NCBI GenBank assembly: GCA_008828725.1
Contig: MEHQ01004506.1
Span: 198,159 to 262,158, forward strand
DNA: 64,000 nucleotides
Origin: Saccharina japonica
Lineage: Eukaryota; Sar; Phaeophyceae; Laminariales; Laminariaceae
Reading direction: 5' to 3'
Part shown: piece after piece, positions 10,892 through 21,166 of the stretch
Layout: the number at the start of each line of letters is the position of its first letter
How positions within the stretch are numbered: position 1 is the stretch's first letter
The notes under the pieces: model-generated
Told to the model about the DNA's origin: nothing
Database searches by the model: none
The model's input: the letters and a program-made list of their open reading frames with translations, nothing else
Position numbers and translations under genes: made by a program

Positions 10892-10967
10892 TTCTTCCCT
10901 CCGGGTTGAAGGAGAGCCCATGGGTTTCAGCGCGAGGCCAAGGAGGCGTTCATTATTCGCTCCACAG

Positions 10968-11243
10968 GACGCAGGCTACGGTAGCCTGGATGCAGGTGCA
11001 CCATGTTGTTTCTGCGGGTGGTAACTTGAGGAGCTCTGTGCCCTATCCAAAAACTGATTTTGGAGAAAACTAAACTGCTACCAAATGAACAATCCGATGG
11101 CCCAAAGTAGCGATACTAGAAAAAACATGCAACACAAGAATGAAATTCCGACAATTTTTGGGGTTAAGGAACCTTTAACCTTTAACAGGTCATTCAGAAA
11201 CCATTTCAGCCAAAAAAAGGCATACCTCTACCTCCATCGTACC
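10968..11243 (+). mobile_element. M element copy 11
   Basis: Left end gacgcaggctacggtag is followed by a short duplication of gatgcaggtgcacc. The body has actgattttggag, ggggttaagg and catttcagcc. The right end is decayed. Confidence 0.75.
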
Positions 11244-11693
11244 AAGTGTTAAGGGAATCCCGGCACTTGCTTGCTTGCTTCCCTCGACGATTCTTGGTTG
11301 AGCAACCAATACGTCGTAACGCAAGGTTTGCCGGCGCGAGATCCATGGTTGGCAGCGGTGGGGGGAAGCCCCCCCCCCCCACGTAGCTATGCTCGTTTCC
11401 TTCATGTGCGGTTGCTTCTTGTCGTCCGTCAAGAAGTGCGACCTGCGCCCTGCACGGATACAGCAGTACCTCGGAGTCCTGTGCAACTCAGACACGCGGC
11501 CACGTTCCGAGTACGCGCCGGACAAGCTCGAGAAGCTGTCCTATCTTGTGGCGGCGGCCCTGGCTGTGGGAGGGACTTCCTTTCGGACACTGCAGCGCAT
11601 AGCGGGGGAAAAATCATGAGCACGCATGACCGTCGCAATTCGGCTAGCGTCGTTATGGACTCGTGCCATGTTCTCCATCAACAATCAACACTC

Positions 11694-11935
11694 GACGCAT
11701 GGCTACGGTAGCGATGTGCACCTGTATACAGACCATGCTGTTTTGTTTCTGAGAGTGGTCACTCGAGGCGCTCTATACCCCCACCCCAAAAAAAAAATGC
11801 TTTTGGAGAAAAACAAAAGATTTACCCGATGAAAAAAGCAATCCCATGGTGTGGTAAATAGAAACGACGAAAAATAATATGGTATATTTCAACACAGGAG
11901 GAATGGAAAACCGGACGATTTTAGGGTAAGGAGCC
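11694..11935 (+). mobile_element. M element copy 12, 3'-truncated by copy 13
   Basis: Begins gacgcatggctacggtag with the gcacctgtatacag subfamily start. It runs to gattttagggtaaggagcc and is cut there by the start of the next M copy. The remaining 3' part was not found beyond copy 13. Confidence 0.75.
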
Positions 11936-12272
11936 GACGGGTGCTACGATAGAGGTGCACCATGTTTTTGCCTTGGAAGGGTGGTTACTTGAAGAGCTCT
12001 ACGCCTCACCCCAACCTGATCATTAAGGGAGGAAAGTAAAAGTGCTATAATATGATATCCGATTGAAAATCCCATGGGCCCGAAGCAAACAAGGAACAAA
12101 TATTGCAACAAAATAATGTCAATAATGACAATAATGACAATAATGATAAAAATGACAAAAATGACAAAAAATGACAAAAATGACAAAAGTCCGCCGAATT
12201 CGGGTTAAGGAGCGCGCTCATTCGGAAACCATTTCACCCAAAAAAGTCATACCTCTATCGTAGCACGCATCC
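11936..12272 (+). mobile_element. M element copy 13 with internal (AATGAC)n expansion
   Basis: Begins gacgggtgctacgatagagg and ends ctatcgtagcacgcatc. Between about 12,115 and 12,190 a run of aatgac/aatgataa words has expanded inside the body. Confidence 0.8.
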
Positions 12273-12366
12273 CTTATATAGGACTGCAGTCCGGTTTTGG
12301 AGACAACCCACTCTAATTCTAAGTAATTTGTCCCCAAAACGGGACTCCAGTCCTATATAAGGGTTG
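12273..12366. mobile_element. P MITE, CCC-ended palindrome
   Basis: A near-perfect palindrome of about 94 bp: cccttatataggactgcagtcc on one side and ggactccagtcctatataaggg on the other, around ctctaattctaagta. Same family as 18,854 and 24,834. Its right flank (gttgacaggcaaacccta) matches, in inverse, the left flank of the 24,834 copy, so the two loci share more than the MITE itself. Confidence 0.75.
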
Positions 12367-12571
12367 ACAGGCAAACCCTAATTTCGGTCACGTCCGGCCT
12401 GAGCCGGATCAATTTGATGTTGGACGCGAGTGAGAATCTCGTCGAGAAATTCAGGCAAATGGAAGGGCCGTGCATCTACTTCGCACGAGGAGGGCGGGGG
12501 CGGCGGGCACGCCATCTCACGGCGGCTTTCACCGGAGGAGCTTCGGACGTCTCGTCGGTCCGATGGGGGGG

Positions 12572-12693
12572 NNNNNNNNNNNNNNNNNNNNNNNNNNNNN
12601 NNNNNNNNNNNNNNNNNNNNNNNNNNNNNNNNNNNNNNNNNNNNNNNNNNNNNNNNNNNNNNNNNNNNNNNNNNNNNNNNNNNNNNNNNNNNN
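12572..12693. other. assembly gap (122 N) inside a poly-G tract
   Basis: N run with G homopolymers on both sides. It sits where the reverse-orientation R copy should carry its homopolymer tract, so the gap is probably a sequencing failure in poly-G. Confidence 0.9.
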
Positions 12694-12930
12694 GGGGGGG
12701 GTTACTTCTTCATTTTCATGCATGGCCGTAGTCGTATGATCATAGACCCTCGCATCCCCACAATGCCGGGACGGAGCATGTCGGGTTTTCACCGACCAGG
12801 CAGGCATTGCAATTAGTAGCACCAAGTGCGAAGCGCCTTGGGAGGTTGGGCGAGTAGCATGAAGGATGAGCTGCATCGTACTAAGAACCGCTTGTGAGGC
12901 GGGCTTGCATATGGATGACAGCTTCAATGA
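12694..12930 (-). repeat. R repeat copy 3, reverse
   Basis: Reads in reverse: poly-G, catggccgtagtcgtatgat, ggcattgcaattagtagc and ggatgacagcttcaatgag. It matches the R copies at 35.2 and 38.5 kb. Confidence 0.7.
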
Positions 12931-13305
12931 GTTCATTTAATTATGGTGTGGCCACTCCCTGAGACAGCAATGGGAGCACTATGTCACTGCCTCGTGGGTG
13001 CCTTACCATATACACAATACGTTATACGACCATTCCCCTTGTGCGGAGCAAAGGTTCTCCACCCCGCACAAAATTATCTAATTCGACCGCCAGCCTTGGC
13101 GGCCGCCAAACAAAAAACGGCACCTAGGTTAGTCTAGCTCACGCAGTGAGAGGCATGCTTTACAGCGTCGTCGCCAACCGACGCCAACCCAACCTGTAAA
13201 TATATAATATATGTATAGGGGGGGGGGTGGGTCCGCACGGTCGGATGAACAAGCGCATCGATAATTCAGGAGATGTATGCGCTACACCATCTCCTGACGC
13301 ACTTA

Positions 13306-14135
13306 GGGCCCGTATTAACGAAGACAGCAAAAATTCAATTTGGAAAAAATAAAATTCAAATACGCTTTTAATTGGTCAACACACGCACCAGCATCAAAGA
13401 TTAGGATCTTGGGGTCTAATCACTTTGAATTGGACGGAAAAACCAAGAAGGTCCCAGGACCTTCTTTTCCAAAGAATTCAAATCAAATTGAGGAGTTGGC
13501 CCGACTTGGACCGGCATGTCCACGGTGGGCAAACGCCCCCGGTACAATCTGGTCATTTCTTGGTGGCATCTATGACCACGACCGAGGCGACAACACGTGA
13601 ACCACAACCCGAGGCCACCGGGACAACAGCCGCGCCCACGCCTATAGACAATAGCACAGCGTACCCCGGCGGTGGCGCCTCAAAACCAATCATGGCGGTC
13701 GCAATCCCAACTTTTCAACCAGCTCGATGTGCCAACCCGACCAAAAACCGAGCGATCGACCCAAAAACAGCATGATACACTCAAGACTTCGATAACACAA
13801 TCGCCGCCCCTGTCTCGCCCGTGGCGTTCCAGGGATCCCTACGCCCACCCAGGAGACCCTGAGAGCGATAGCTTCCTAGCCTGGGCGGTCAAAAGCAAAA
13901 GTATGCTGGCGGTGGCGCGCACGCGTCGACGCATGCTTTCCCTCTCGTCTCCTCTCGTCGATTTTTTTCACCTGGGCGCTGTGACGCATGCTGCGTTTTT
14001 TCGATTTCATAAATATTTGAACGAGCAATTCACTATTCCCCATAGGACGCAAACCACTTTTTTTTTGCGAAATCACATTCAAATAGGATTTTATTTTCCA
14101 AATTGAATTTTTGCTGTCTTCGTTAAGATGGGCCC
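13306..14135. mobile_element. H2: long (830 bp) PIF/Harbinger-like element
   Basis: Terminal inverted repeats gggcccgtattaacgaagac and gtcttcgttaagatgggccc continue inward through caaaaattcaatttgg. The 3 bp duplication tta lies at 13,303-13,305 and 14,136-14,138. The ends match H1, but the middle (about 13.45-14.03 kb) is unrelated and GC-rich, with overlapping frames of up to 116-144 codons. I recognise no Harbinger transposase or Myb-like protein in them. It lies within the fossil retroelement. Confidence 0.8.
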
Positions 14136-14876
14136 TTATATACACGTCGCCCCGAGACTTTGCGGCGGGCCCGAGCGTTGATCAGCGTGGGCAACCAATC
14201 GGTGGTGAGGGCGTTCCACCGTGGCTGGGCGAAAAGACCGGGAGACACACACACCCTTGTAGCACAGCTGTTCGATCTACACAACAAGAGTACGTATTTA
14301 TGTTGTCGCTCAAGCGGATGCCGTTTCGAGGCTATAACGAGCGTCGCGGGTGCCGTTTCGAGGCCGACGCGCGACTCGGTCATTCGCATCACACGCTGGA
14401 CGCCTTTCGAGTCCTTGTTGGGATGACGCAGGGCCATTCAACACTGACTTACTGGCCTCCACGGTGCCCGCACAACACTTCATTCACCGGTGGCGCGAGG
14501 CCATCACCATCTTGTCTCGCCATTCGATTGCGAAGGTTCATCCGGGGCGGACGTCTTGTCCCAGGACATCTCCAGAGTTTCCGGCACGGGAGAATCCAGG
14601 ACGTTCGGGTTATTGCTTCCCACCACCGGTTATGGCAGGGCACCATGCTACCGCATTTGGCACGGTGCAACGCGCACGCCGTGATCCTCACCCCGGATAG
14701 AAACGCGTATTGGTTTCCGCCGGCGCAACAGGCAACGAACGATCCGGTCTAGGCGCGTAGCCAGGAGGGATACAAAAAGGTGTGTTCCAGTGGCCTAGTC
14801 GTCAGGACGGCCCCCTCAAAGCGTGGCGGTACCCCTAGGTGGTCCATGGTAGCATACGAGGTGGATTTCCGCCGCG

Positions 14877-15414
14877 GACGCAGGCTACGGTAGAGGTTCG
14901 CCATGATGTTTCTGAGAGTAGTACGTAGTCGCTTGAGGAGCTAGCTCTGTGCCTTATCCAAAAACTGGTTATTGAGGGGGGTAAAAGCGTGCTACTCGAT
15001 GACCAATCCCATGATCTGAGTCATCCCAAGGTAGGGGCGCAGCAGAATTTCCTGAGCTCATCACATAAGGAGCTCAATATCTCAGCCGAAACATGACTTC
15101 GGAAACATTCGTTCGCGCAACCCCGACCAAACCTCCCAATGCGGTAGTCCAAAACAAACAAAATATATATATATACCAATTTAATGATAATAGTATCCGG
15201 CGGTTACTCACGTGAGGAGCACAGCCGGTCAGAAAATAATGAGCCTAAACGTGGCCCTACCGTGGGATTGCTCGTCTAAGTATAAAATAAAACCCTCTGC
15301 AAGACAAGAATGGGTACTTCTCGACGATTTCGGGTTAAGGAGGCTTTTTTATTAATAGGTCATTCAGAAAACGTTTCAGCCAAAATAAGGTATACCTTAT
15401 ACCTCTATCGTAGC
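14877..15414 (+). mobile_element. M element copy 14, host of N copy 2
   Basis: Begins gacgcaggctacggtagagg, runs to ccaatcccatgatctgagtc, is interrupted by the N element, then continues taagtataaaat through gggttaaggagg to ctctatcgtag. The terminal gcacgcgtc is missing. Confidence 0.75.
15022..15273 (+). mobile_element. N element copy 2, nested in M
   Basis: Left end catcccaaggtaggggcgcag, right end ccctaccgtgggattgctc. The host M sentence is split around it with gtc on both sides (gagtc left, gtctaag right), so the duplication is short or blurred. Confidence 0.75.
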
Positions 15415-15840
15415 TGAATGATAATTCCGAGCCTTGCGTTTTCGTTGTCCTTTGGGTGGCGGTACCTGCTTGTGTGCAGAGCGCCTCACGACATCACGGC
15501 GGCGGCGGCGGCGGCGGCGGGGGGGGGGGGGGGCGATCGTTCTTTCTCAAGGGCATCTATTGATAGCAGCCGTGTTGGAAACTTCATGCGGCAAGCGTTT
15601 TGCGCCAAGTGTCGCCTCGCCGAACGTGATGCAGTTTAACGTTTGCACTGGCATTGCGGTACACCTCCGTACCACCGTGGACCTCCGGTCTCGCGGGATC
15701 CGAGGGCTCCACCGGTCCAACTTTGATCTTGCCAAAACTGCGGGTCCGCCGTGACGAGGTGTTGCAGGTATTGCTGAACAACCCGGACCCTAACGGGAGT
15801 GCAACAAACGGCCGATTATTTCGATGCATTCCTCCGCGAC

Positions 15841-16087
15841 CACGCATGCTACGATAGAGGTGCGCCATGTTTTTTCTGAGCTCCTCACTTGAGGAGCGTC
15901 ATACCTTACCGAAAAAATGATTTTGGAGGAAAATAAAAGTGCTGCCGGTTGCGAAATCTCATGACCGAAGTATCCTCTGAAACAGTATTCGCCACAAAAA
16001 TGAAAGTCCGACGAATTTGGCTTAAGGAGTTCGATCGTTCAGAAAACGATTCAGCCAAGAAGTGATACCTCTACCGTAGCACGCGTC
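15841..16087 (+). mobile_element. M element copy 15 with 4 bp duplication
   Basis: 247 bp, from cacgcatgctacgatagagg to ctaccgtagcacgcgtc, flanked by cgac at 15,837-15,840 and 16,088-16,091. The body is complete in family order. Confidence 0.8.
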
Positions 16088-16166
16088 CGACTCAAAAATT
16101 GGCAGGGCTTTGCGAGTGGGAAATCTGGGACCGATCACGATGTGCTTTCCTGGTGTTGTTACCTCG

Positions 16167-16544
16167 GATGCATGCTACGGTCGAGGGGCACCTGCATACA
16201 GGCCATTGTCTGAGACCCGTCGCTTGAGGAGCTCTATACTAACAGTACGACATTATAGTAAGTCACCTAAAGCACTGATTCTAGAGGAAACGAAAACTGC
16301 TACGTATTCATGTACAAGACGATGGGCTGAGTACAAAAAAACAAAATGTTGCAAAAATAAAATTAAAATTCTGACGATTTTAGGTTAATAACCCCTTAAG
16401 AACTGGTCCCACGTATTTGGAGAAAAACTACTTGGAATTAGTGTGGAATAATGTTTGCAGTTCTGAATAGGTTAAGAAGCCCCCCGTCAGTCATTCTGAA
16501 ATGATTTCAGCCCACAAAGGGCTTCGTCTATCGCATCACGCGTC
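16167..16544 (+). mobile_element. M element copy 16, host of a P MITE
   Basis: From gatgcatgctacggtcgagg to tcgcatcacgcgtc, flanked by ctcg at 16,163-16,166 and 16,545-16,548. A P-type MITE sits at its gggttaagg sentence. Confidence 0.8.
16390..16475. mobile_element. P MITE inserted in M copy 16
   Basis: accccttaagaactggtccc ... cttggaattagtgtgg ... cagttctgaataggttaa. It interrupts gattttaggttaa|gaagcc exactly at the ttaa. Confidence 0.75.
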
Positions 16545-16648
16545 CTCGACTCACACAATAAGGGTACCGCTTGGGTGCACGACGTGTCATGCCCCAACGT
16601 GGGCTCCAGACACCGCGGACAACTGCCGGGCTGCGACGAACTGCACAA

Positions 16649-16910
16649 CCTCATGCTAGGACAGAGGTGCGCCATGTTTTTGCTGAGCTCTGAACTTGAG
16701 GAGCTCCACAACTCACCAAAAAGAAACAAATTTGGGATGAAAATAAAAGTGCTACCCACTGAACAACCTCATGACCTAATTAGGCCCTGGAAAATATTGC
16801 AACACAAGAAAGAGTAAAAGTCCGACGAATTTGGGTTAAGAAGCTCGATCGTTGAGAAAACGTTTCAGCAAAAAAAGTGTCACTGGGACTAGCTCTATCG
16901 TAGCACGGGT
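16649..16910 (+). mobile_element. M element copy 17
   Basis: Left end decayed (atgctaggacagaggtgcgcc). The body has cttgaggagctcc, tattgcaacacaag and gggttaagaagc. The right end is ctctatcgtagcacg. Confidence 0.75.
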
Positions 16911-16915
16911 TACTA

Positions 16916-17147
16916 GACGCGTCGTACGATAGAGGTATACCTTTTTTTTTTGGCTGAAACGCTTTCTGAATGTCGGGGCTCCTTAAGCCCAAACCGTCGG
17001 ATTATCATTCTTGTTTTGCAATAATAGTTTTCATTTTATAGGTAGGCGGCGGGCTTCTTCACCAGGTATGTAGGTAGCACTTTTCTTTCCATCCACAAGC
17101 CGTTTGTTTGGTGAGGTGTAGTGACTGACCACCCTCTACCGCAGATT
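16916..17147 (-). mobile_element. M element copy 18, reverse
   Basis: Begins gacgcgtcgtacgatagagg, continues ggctgaaacgctttctgaat, cttaagcccaaaccgtcgg and gtagcactttt, and fades at ccaccctctaccgcag. Confidence 0.7.
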
Positions 17148-17490
17148 GCGCCCAAACAACGATGTGCGGCCGATTCCCTCGCCAAAGGCAAACTTATCTG
17201 CTGTAAGTTGAAAATGGTTACACCGGGAGCGGCTCGGCAGGGGAGAGTACTGGGACCCGGTTGAGAAGCCCGGTGACCCTTGCCCGAGTCAGCCGGTTGA
17301 TTCCTACCTCTCGTACGTTAGTGTAGAGCAGAAGCGGGTACGTAGGAGTCATGGTTAACCAAGCGAACCCCCATGTTAGCGCACGTGTTGGCCGAGATGC
17401 TGGGGGGCATGCGGCCACGGGCGCAGCTCGTGGAGTCGTCTGGCTCAGCGGATTGCTATCACTATAGGGACCATCGCCTTGTATCATCTA

Positions 17491-17595
17491 TTACGGGAGA
17501 CCATGGTAAATAGGCCTACGGTACACATAAAAACCTATATATTTACTTTTTTTACTGACATTAATTGATCCTATTTACTATATGGTCCTCCGTAA
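17491..17595. mobile_element. Z1: mariner-like MITE
   Basis: 105 bp with ttacgggagaccatggtaaa on the left and tttactatatggtcctccgtaa on the right, between TA dinucleotides (17,489-17,490 and 17,596-17,597). At least seven more copies lie at 37.9, 43.7, 53.0, 59.6, 60.3, 60.5 and 60.8 kb. TA duplications point to Tc1/mariner. It splits the recombinase end of the fossil retroelement. Confidence 0.8.
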
Positions 17596-18250
17596 TAGCA
17601 TGTTTGTTTCTGTGAGGCGGGGGCACGACCTATCCTTCAATACAAGGATCACAGGTCCTGCGCCTCCCAGAGTCTACGTAGGGGGCTGATCTTTAACTTT
17701 CAATTCGGAAAGACGTCGAGGAAACCTACGTAGCGAGGCGGTCGTAGTGTTGGCGGACAGGGAATGCCCACAAGTTTGTGCGTTCCGCAGAGGTCACGGA
17801 ACGCTTTTCGGCGGCGCATAGTATCGGATGGCACCTCGCCGAAGGACCTTTGTTCTCGGTGGGTTTGCCAGGTGGGGGTCGTGGAGGCGGTAGCGCTGCC
17901 CGTGCCGCGCATGGTCACAGCGCTGCAGGGGCACACCTGCGCGCGGCCGGGCTGGGCTGACTAGCCATTTACAATGCCTTCATTTCGCTCAGGCGGTTAC
18001 CCTGGGTAAGGCCTTCGCGGGAACCCCAATGGACGAGATCATGCAATATGGGCGGGCTGGAAGACGGAGAGCATGGCACAATACTATATTGGGTCTGCAA
18101 CTATTAATAGTAAGAGGGTAGCATGGGGCTAAGCAGCAACATCGGCAGCAGGCCTGTGCTAACGCTTCCGACCTACCGCTCGCTGTCACTGTGAATACCC
18201 TTCGCGGAATATTTCGCTGCAGGTTCGCCGAAGTTGCATTCTAAGTGACG

Positions 18251-18853
18251 TACGTTTGTGTGAGGTGAGGTGACATGGCTCCAGGCAGGTGGGTAGTAAA
18301 GGAAGAAGAAGTTCGGGTGGGTGGGTAGGACCACCGGCGGGAGCAGGAGGCGTCATCCAATCCAATACTTGGATGAAATGATCGGTAACAGAAATAAATA
18401 ATACCAGAGGATGAGGGCTGTGGGCTATCGGACTATCAGACTATCGGACTTCACCAACCGTTTTGGGACTATTTGATTTGCTTAATATCATCACAGAGAA
18501 GGGGGGGAAATTGTGACCAAAAACACAAAACGACGATTGAATACGACGTCAGGCAGACACTCGAGGCAAAACACGCACGCGGATTGCAAGGTTTGGAGAA
18601 AGATGATGGTGATTTCAATATCGGACGAGTTCAGTTGTTGTCGTGCACTATAGTAGCTGCGCGAACACACCAGACTAGATTGCTACACGTACGAACGTAG
18701 GTACATGCCATACATTGGGGAATTCAGTGGGTGGGGAAAATGACGATCAAAAGTGACGATCACAAGCAACATCCACTACTGCTGCTACTCCTGTACGATT
18801 GGGGAATTATATATACAATGGTTGAGTTTGCAATGGTCGCAATGTAAGGAGTC
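18251..18853. other. no gene recognised
   Basis: Unique sequence with the short reiteration ggactatcagactatcgg near 18,425-18,450. No protein is recognised. Confidence 0.45.
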
Positions 18854-18950
18854 TTAACCCTTCTAGGACTGGAGTCCCGTTTTGGGGACAAAATACTTAG
18901 AATTAGAGTGGTTTGTCCCCAAAACGGGACTGCAGTCCTAAAAGGGTTAA
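18854..18950. mobile_element. P MITE, TTAA-flanked palindrome (best copy)
   Basis: ttaacccttctaggactgg ... ccaaaacgggactgcagtcc ... aaagggttaa. It is a palindrome of about 97 bp with TTAA at both ends and CCC/GGG inside it. TTAA duplications and CCY termini are the mark of the piggyBac superfamily. With no coding capacity it would depend on a source elsewhere. Confidence 0.85.
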
Positions 18951-19570
18951 GGCACGGACGCAATATGGTCTTACTCGTCTCCTCCTGGGCGCTCTCCCAT
19001 GCTGTGCTCGCAGACGGTCTATCATACAATGTACAGCAGTCTATGATAACCCTAAAATTGTTGTGGTTGTTTAGTACGTCGCTATCCCGGGGTCTCAGGC
19101 GGGCTAACCTATTCTGAAGTATAGCCATCGCATTCGTTTACTTACTTACCCAAGCAAGCGCTGTATGTATACGTAATGACAACATTTTCTACTGTACTAA
19201 GTACACCTGGTATACGATCCACTCCTTGGACCATACACCATACAATAAATAGGTACGTAAATACATGCTGCCCAAATGTTTTCAAAACTACAGAGTAACT
19301 GGCTCCCCGGTACGTGCTACATAGAGACTGCAAACCAGACTCAATTTCCTAGAAGAAGTGAGGGCACGGCTTCTTACAGCTTCTCTGCATATATCTGCTT
19401 CTTATTTGTAGAAGCCACGCCCTTGCGTCTTCTGTGGAAATGATTCTGGTCTGTCGCACCTGTGGATCGTACATTTTCGCAGCCGGTAACTGAGTCTGTT
19501 CTGTTCTGAGCTACGAATACCACAGGAGGTATGGGCGCTACTCGCATGGCCCTACTTGCTGCCATAGGCC
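18951..19570. other. no gene recognised
   Basis: No frame or repeat stands out. A segment near 19,410-19,460 (gaagccacgcccttgcgtcttctg) resembles one near 20,670-20,710. Confidence 0.4.
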
Positions 19571-19573
19571 ATA

Positions 19574-19650
19574 CCTCTATGTCCTGAAATATAAGCACCA
19601 ATTTTATTGAATATTATTGCACAAACCGTGCTTATATTTCGGTACAGAGT
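19574..19650. mobile_element. W1: Stowaway-like MITE
   Basis: A palindrome of about 77 bp, cctctatgtcctgaaatataagc on the left and gcttatatttcggtacagagtg on the right, with TA beside it. The terminal style recalls plant Stowaway elements. Other copies lie at 25,971, 52,874 and 61,111. Confidence 0.75.
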
Positions 19651-19702
19651 GTATGTAGATTAGGAGCCTGTTTTGTAACTTATGTACGGACTGCATTTTC
19701 GT

Positions 19703-20051
19703 TTCTCTTTTTTTCATCCCATCATTTATGATATTCGCCCTTCTTTTCTCCCTCTCCCTCTTTAGTCGTAACTCAGATCCGGGGTCACTTAAGTAGGCTC
19801 GTCTCCTTCCTCACCACCACGGTACGTGCGTTGCATTTTCATCGCGAGAAGATTTCAGCCCTTTCTTCCCTCGTCGACTCTCTCTCGTCGAAATTTTCTT
19901 TACCCATGCCATAATAGACGCGCTCTCGACAGTTGGTGGTGCCTTTTTGATAACCACAATCTCCACACACACATCATACATACGCAGATTCGAGCACTCG
20001 ACCTCAAGTTGAACTGTGTTCGTGGTTACCTGCTAGACCACCGGGGACAAC
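19703..20051 (-). mobile_element. tRNA-derived SINE, nearly full length
   Basis: Reverse orientation. The tRNA-like head is at the right end (accaccggggac, with A box tggtctagcagg and B box gttcgagtgctc... read on the minus strand). The body has gtcgacgagggaagaaagg, ttctcgcgat and gatctgagttacgact. The A-rich tail is at the left. Pol III-type boxes at the head make this a SINE. The best-preserved copies are 34,001 and 59,699. Confidence 0.75.
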
Positions 20052-20211
20052 GTGATGAACAGTTCGCTTGGAATATTTCGAGGGGTATTAGGTTACGCAT
20101 CATTATTTCCAGGCATACTCTAAGGGGTGTATATATATACATTGAGGTTGTAGAGGCTGCGCCCTTTCCTTACTACGTACTGTATATTGGTACAGTAGTC
20201 ACTACGTACTT

Positions 20212-20389
20212 GCTGAAGAAAGGGCTGACATATATTCGCGGTAAAAAGCAAGGCACGTACCGTAGTGGGGGAGGAGGGGGGAGAAGAGCCTACTTAGTGA
20301 CCCCGGATCTGAGTTACGACTAAAGAGGGAGAGGTAAAAAGAAGGGGCGAAGATAATAAATGGGATGGACAAAACAAAACAAAACAAGA
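20212..20389 (+). mobile_element. SINE body fragment
   Basis: Plus-strand body from gaagaaagggctgac through ccgtagtgggggagg and gatctgagttacgact to an (AAAAC)n tail. The tRNA-like head is absent. Confidence 0.75.
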
Positions 20390-20454
20390 GGGGTGCGCTT
20401 GGAATGATCCGGACAGCGCATACATATGACATATTGCCAGGTTAGTCTGATCCT

Positions 20455-20640
20455 CCAAGCAGAAGAATATACGAAGCTTAGCGGGAAGTAGACAACAGAA
20501 AGAAGTAAGACTTTGCGCATATATAGGTTTCTTTTGTTTCCGTGGTTTTCTGCTTTCGGGAATGTTATGAGTGATCAACGTTGAAGCTCATTCATGCTGC
20601 ACATTGTCGGATGGCAAATATTATAATAATATACTTGGCA
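20455..20640 (-). repeat. D repeat copy, reverse
   Basis: Reads in reverse: gtttccgtggttttctgc, gggaatgttatgagtgatc, gttgaagctca and cattgtcggatggc. Same order as the D copies at 23.6, 25.5 and 42.9 kb. Confidence 0.7.
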
Positions 20641-20720
20641 CGAAGTATTATATTGAAGCATGGAAGAAGCCACACCCTCTTTTCCCCGCGGGTCTTCTGC
20701 GAAAACGAGTCTGGTCTTTA

Positions 20721-20942
20721 GGGAAGGCGGAATCCAACGAAAGTCGACGACGGAAGAACGTAAGTGCTGATATCTTCTCGCGATAAAAATGCAAGGCACG
20801 TACCGTAGTGGGGGAGGGGGGAAGGAGAAGAGCCTAACTTATAGTGAACCCGGATCTGAGTTACGACTAAAAACGAGGGAGGGAGAAAATAAGGGCCAAC
20901 AATGTAATAGTATATGGGATGGACAAAAAAAAAAAAAAAATA
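20721..20942 (+). mobile_element. SINE body fragment
   Basis: Plus-strand SINE from gggaaggcggaatccaacg through ttctcgcgataaaa, accgtagtgggggagg and gatctgagttacgact, to a poly-A tail at about 20,925-20,940. The head is absent. Confidence 0.75.
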
Positions 20943-21166
20943 GCGCCTGCCGATGCCGGTTATTTCCGCCGCCAGTTAGTCACGTACGAGCAAACAGCTT
21001 GCTTGATATGAGTCGGGGAGGGCACTTACTTATACAAGAAACTGTAATAACTATATACTACAGCAGTAATTGCTGTTCGGACTATTTCGGGAAAACTGTT
21101 CATATCTAACTGGCCTCTAAAACTGGCAGGCTCCGGTGCGTGCTGACACCAGACTCTCTCATAAAT

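Larger units (their letters stand above)
8420..18250 (+). mobile_element. fossil DIRS-like (tyrosine recombinase) retroelement, riddled with insertions
   Basis: Islands of GC-rich, protein-like sequence between MITEs read in one direction and in the order of a DIRS-type element. About 11.38-11.70 kb resembles the end of a reverse transcriptase (phrase SFRTLQRIAG). About 14.14-14.90 kb resembles RNase H and the following domain (NQSVVRAFHRGWAKRPGD, AVSRPTRD, GADVLSQDISR, TPDRNAYWF). About 17.7-18.25 kb resembles a tyrosine-recombinase C terminus (FAGTPMDEIM). Islands at 8.4-8.8, 9.1-9.8, 10.2-10.4, 15.4-15.8 and 17.2-17.5 kb are probably earlier or linking parts. It is clearly dead: more than a dozen insertions plus many small lesions. 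It is old, and its termini were not found. Family assignment rests on remembered motifs. Confidence 0.6.
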
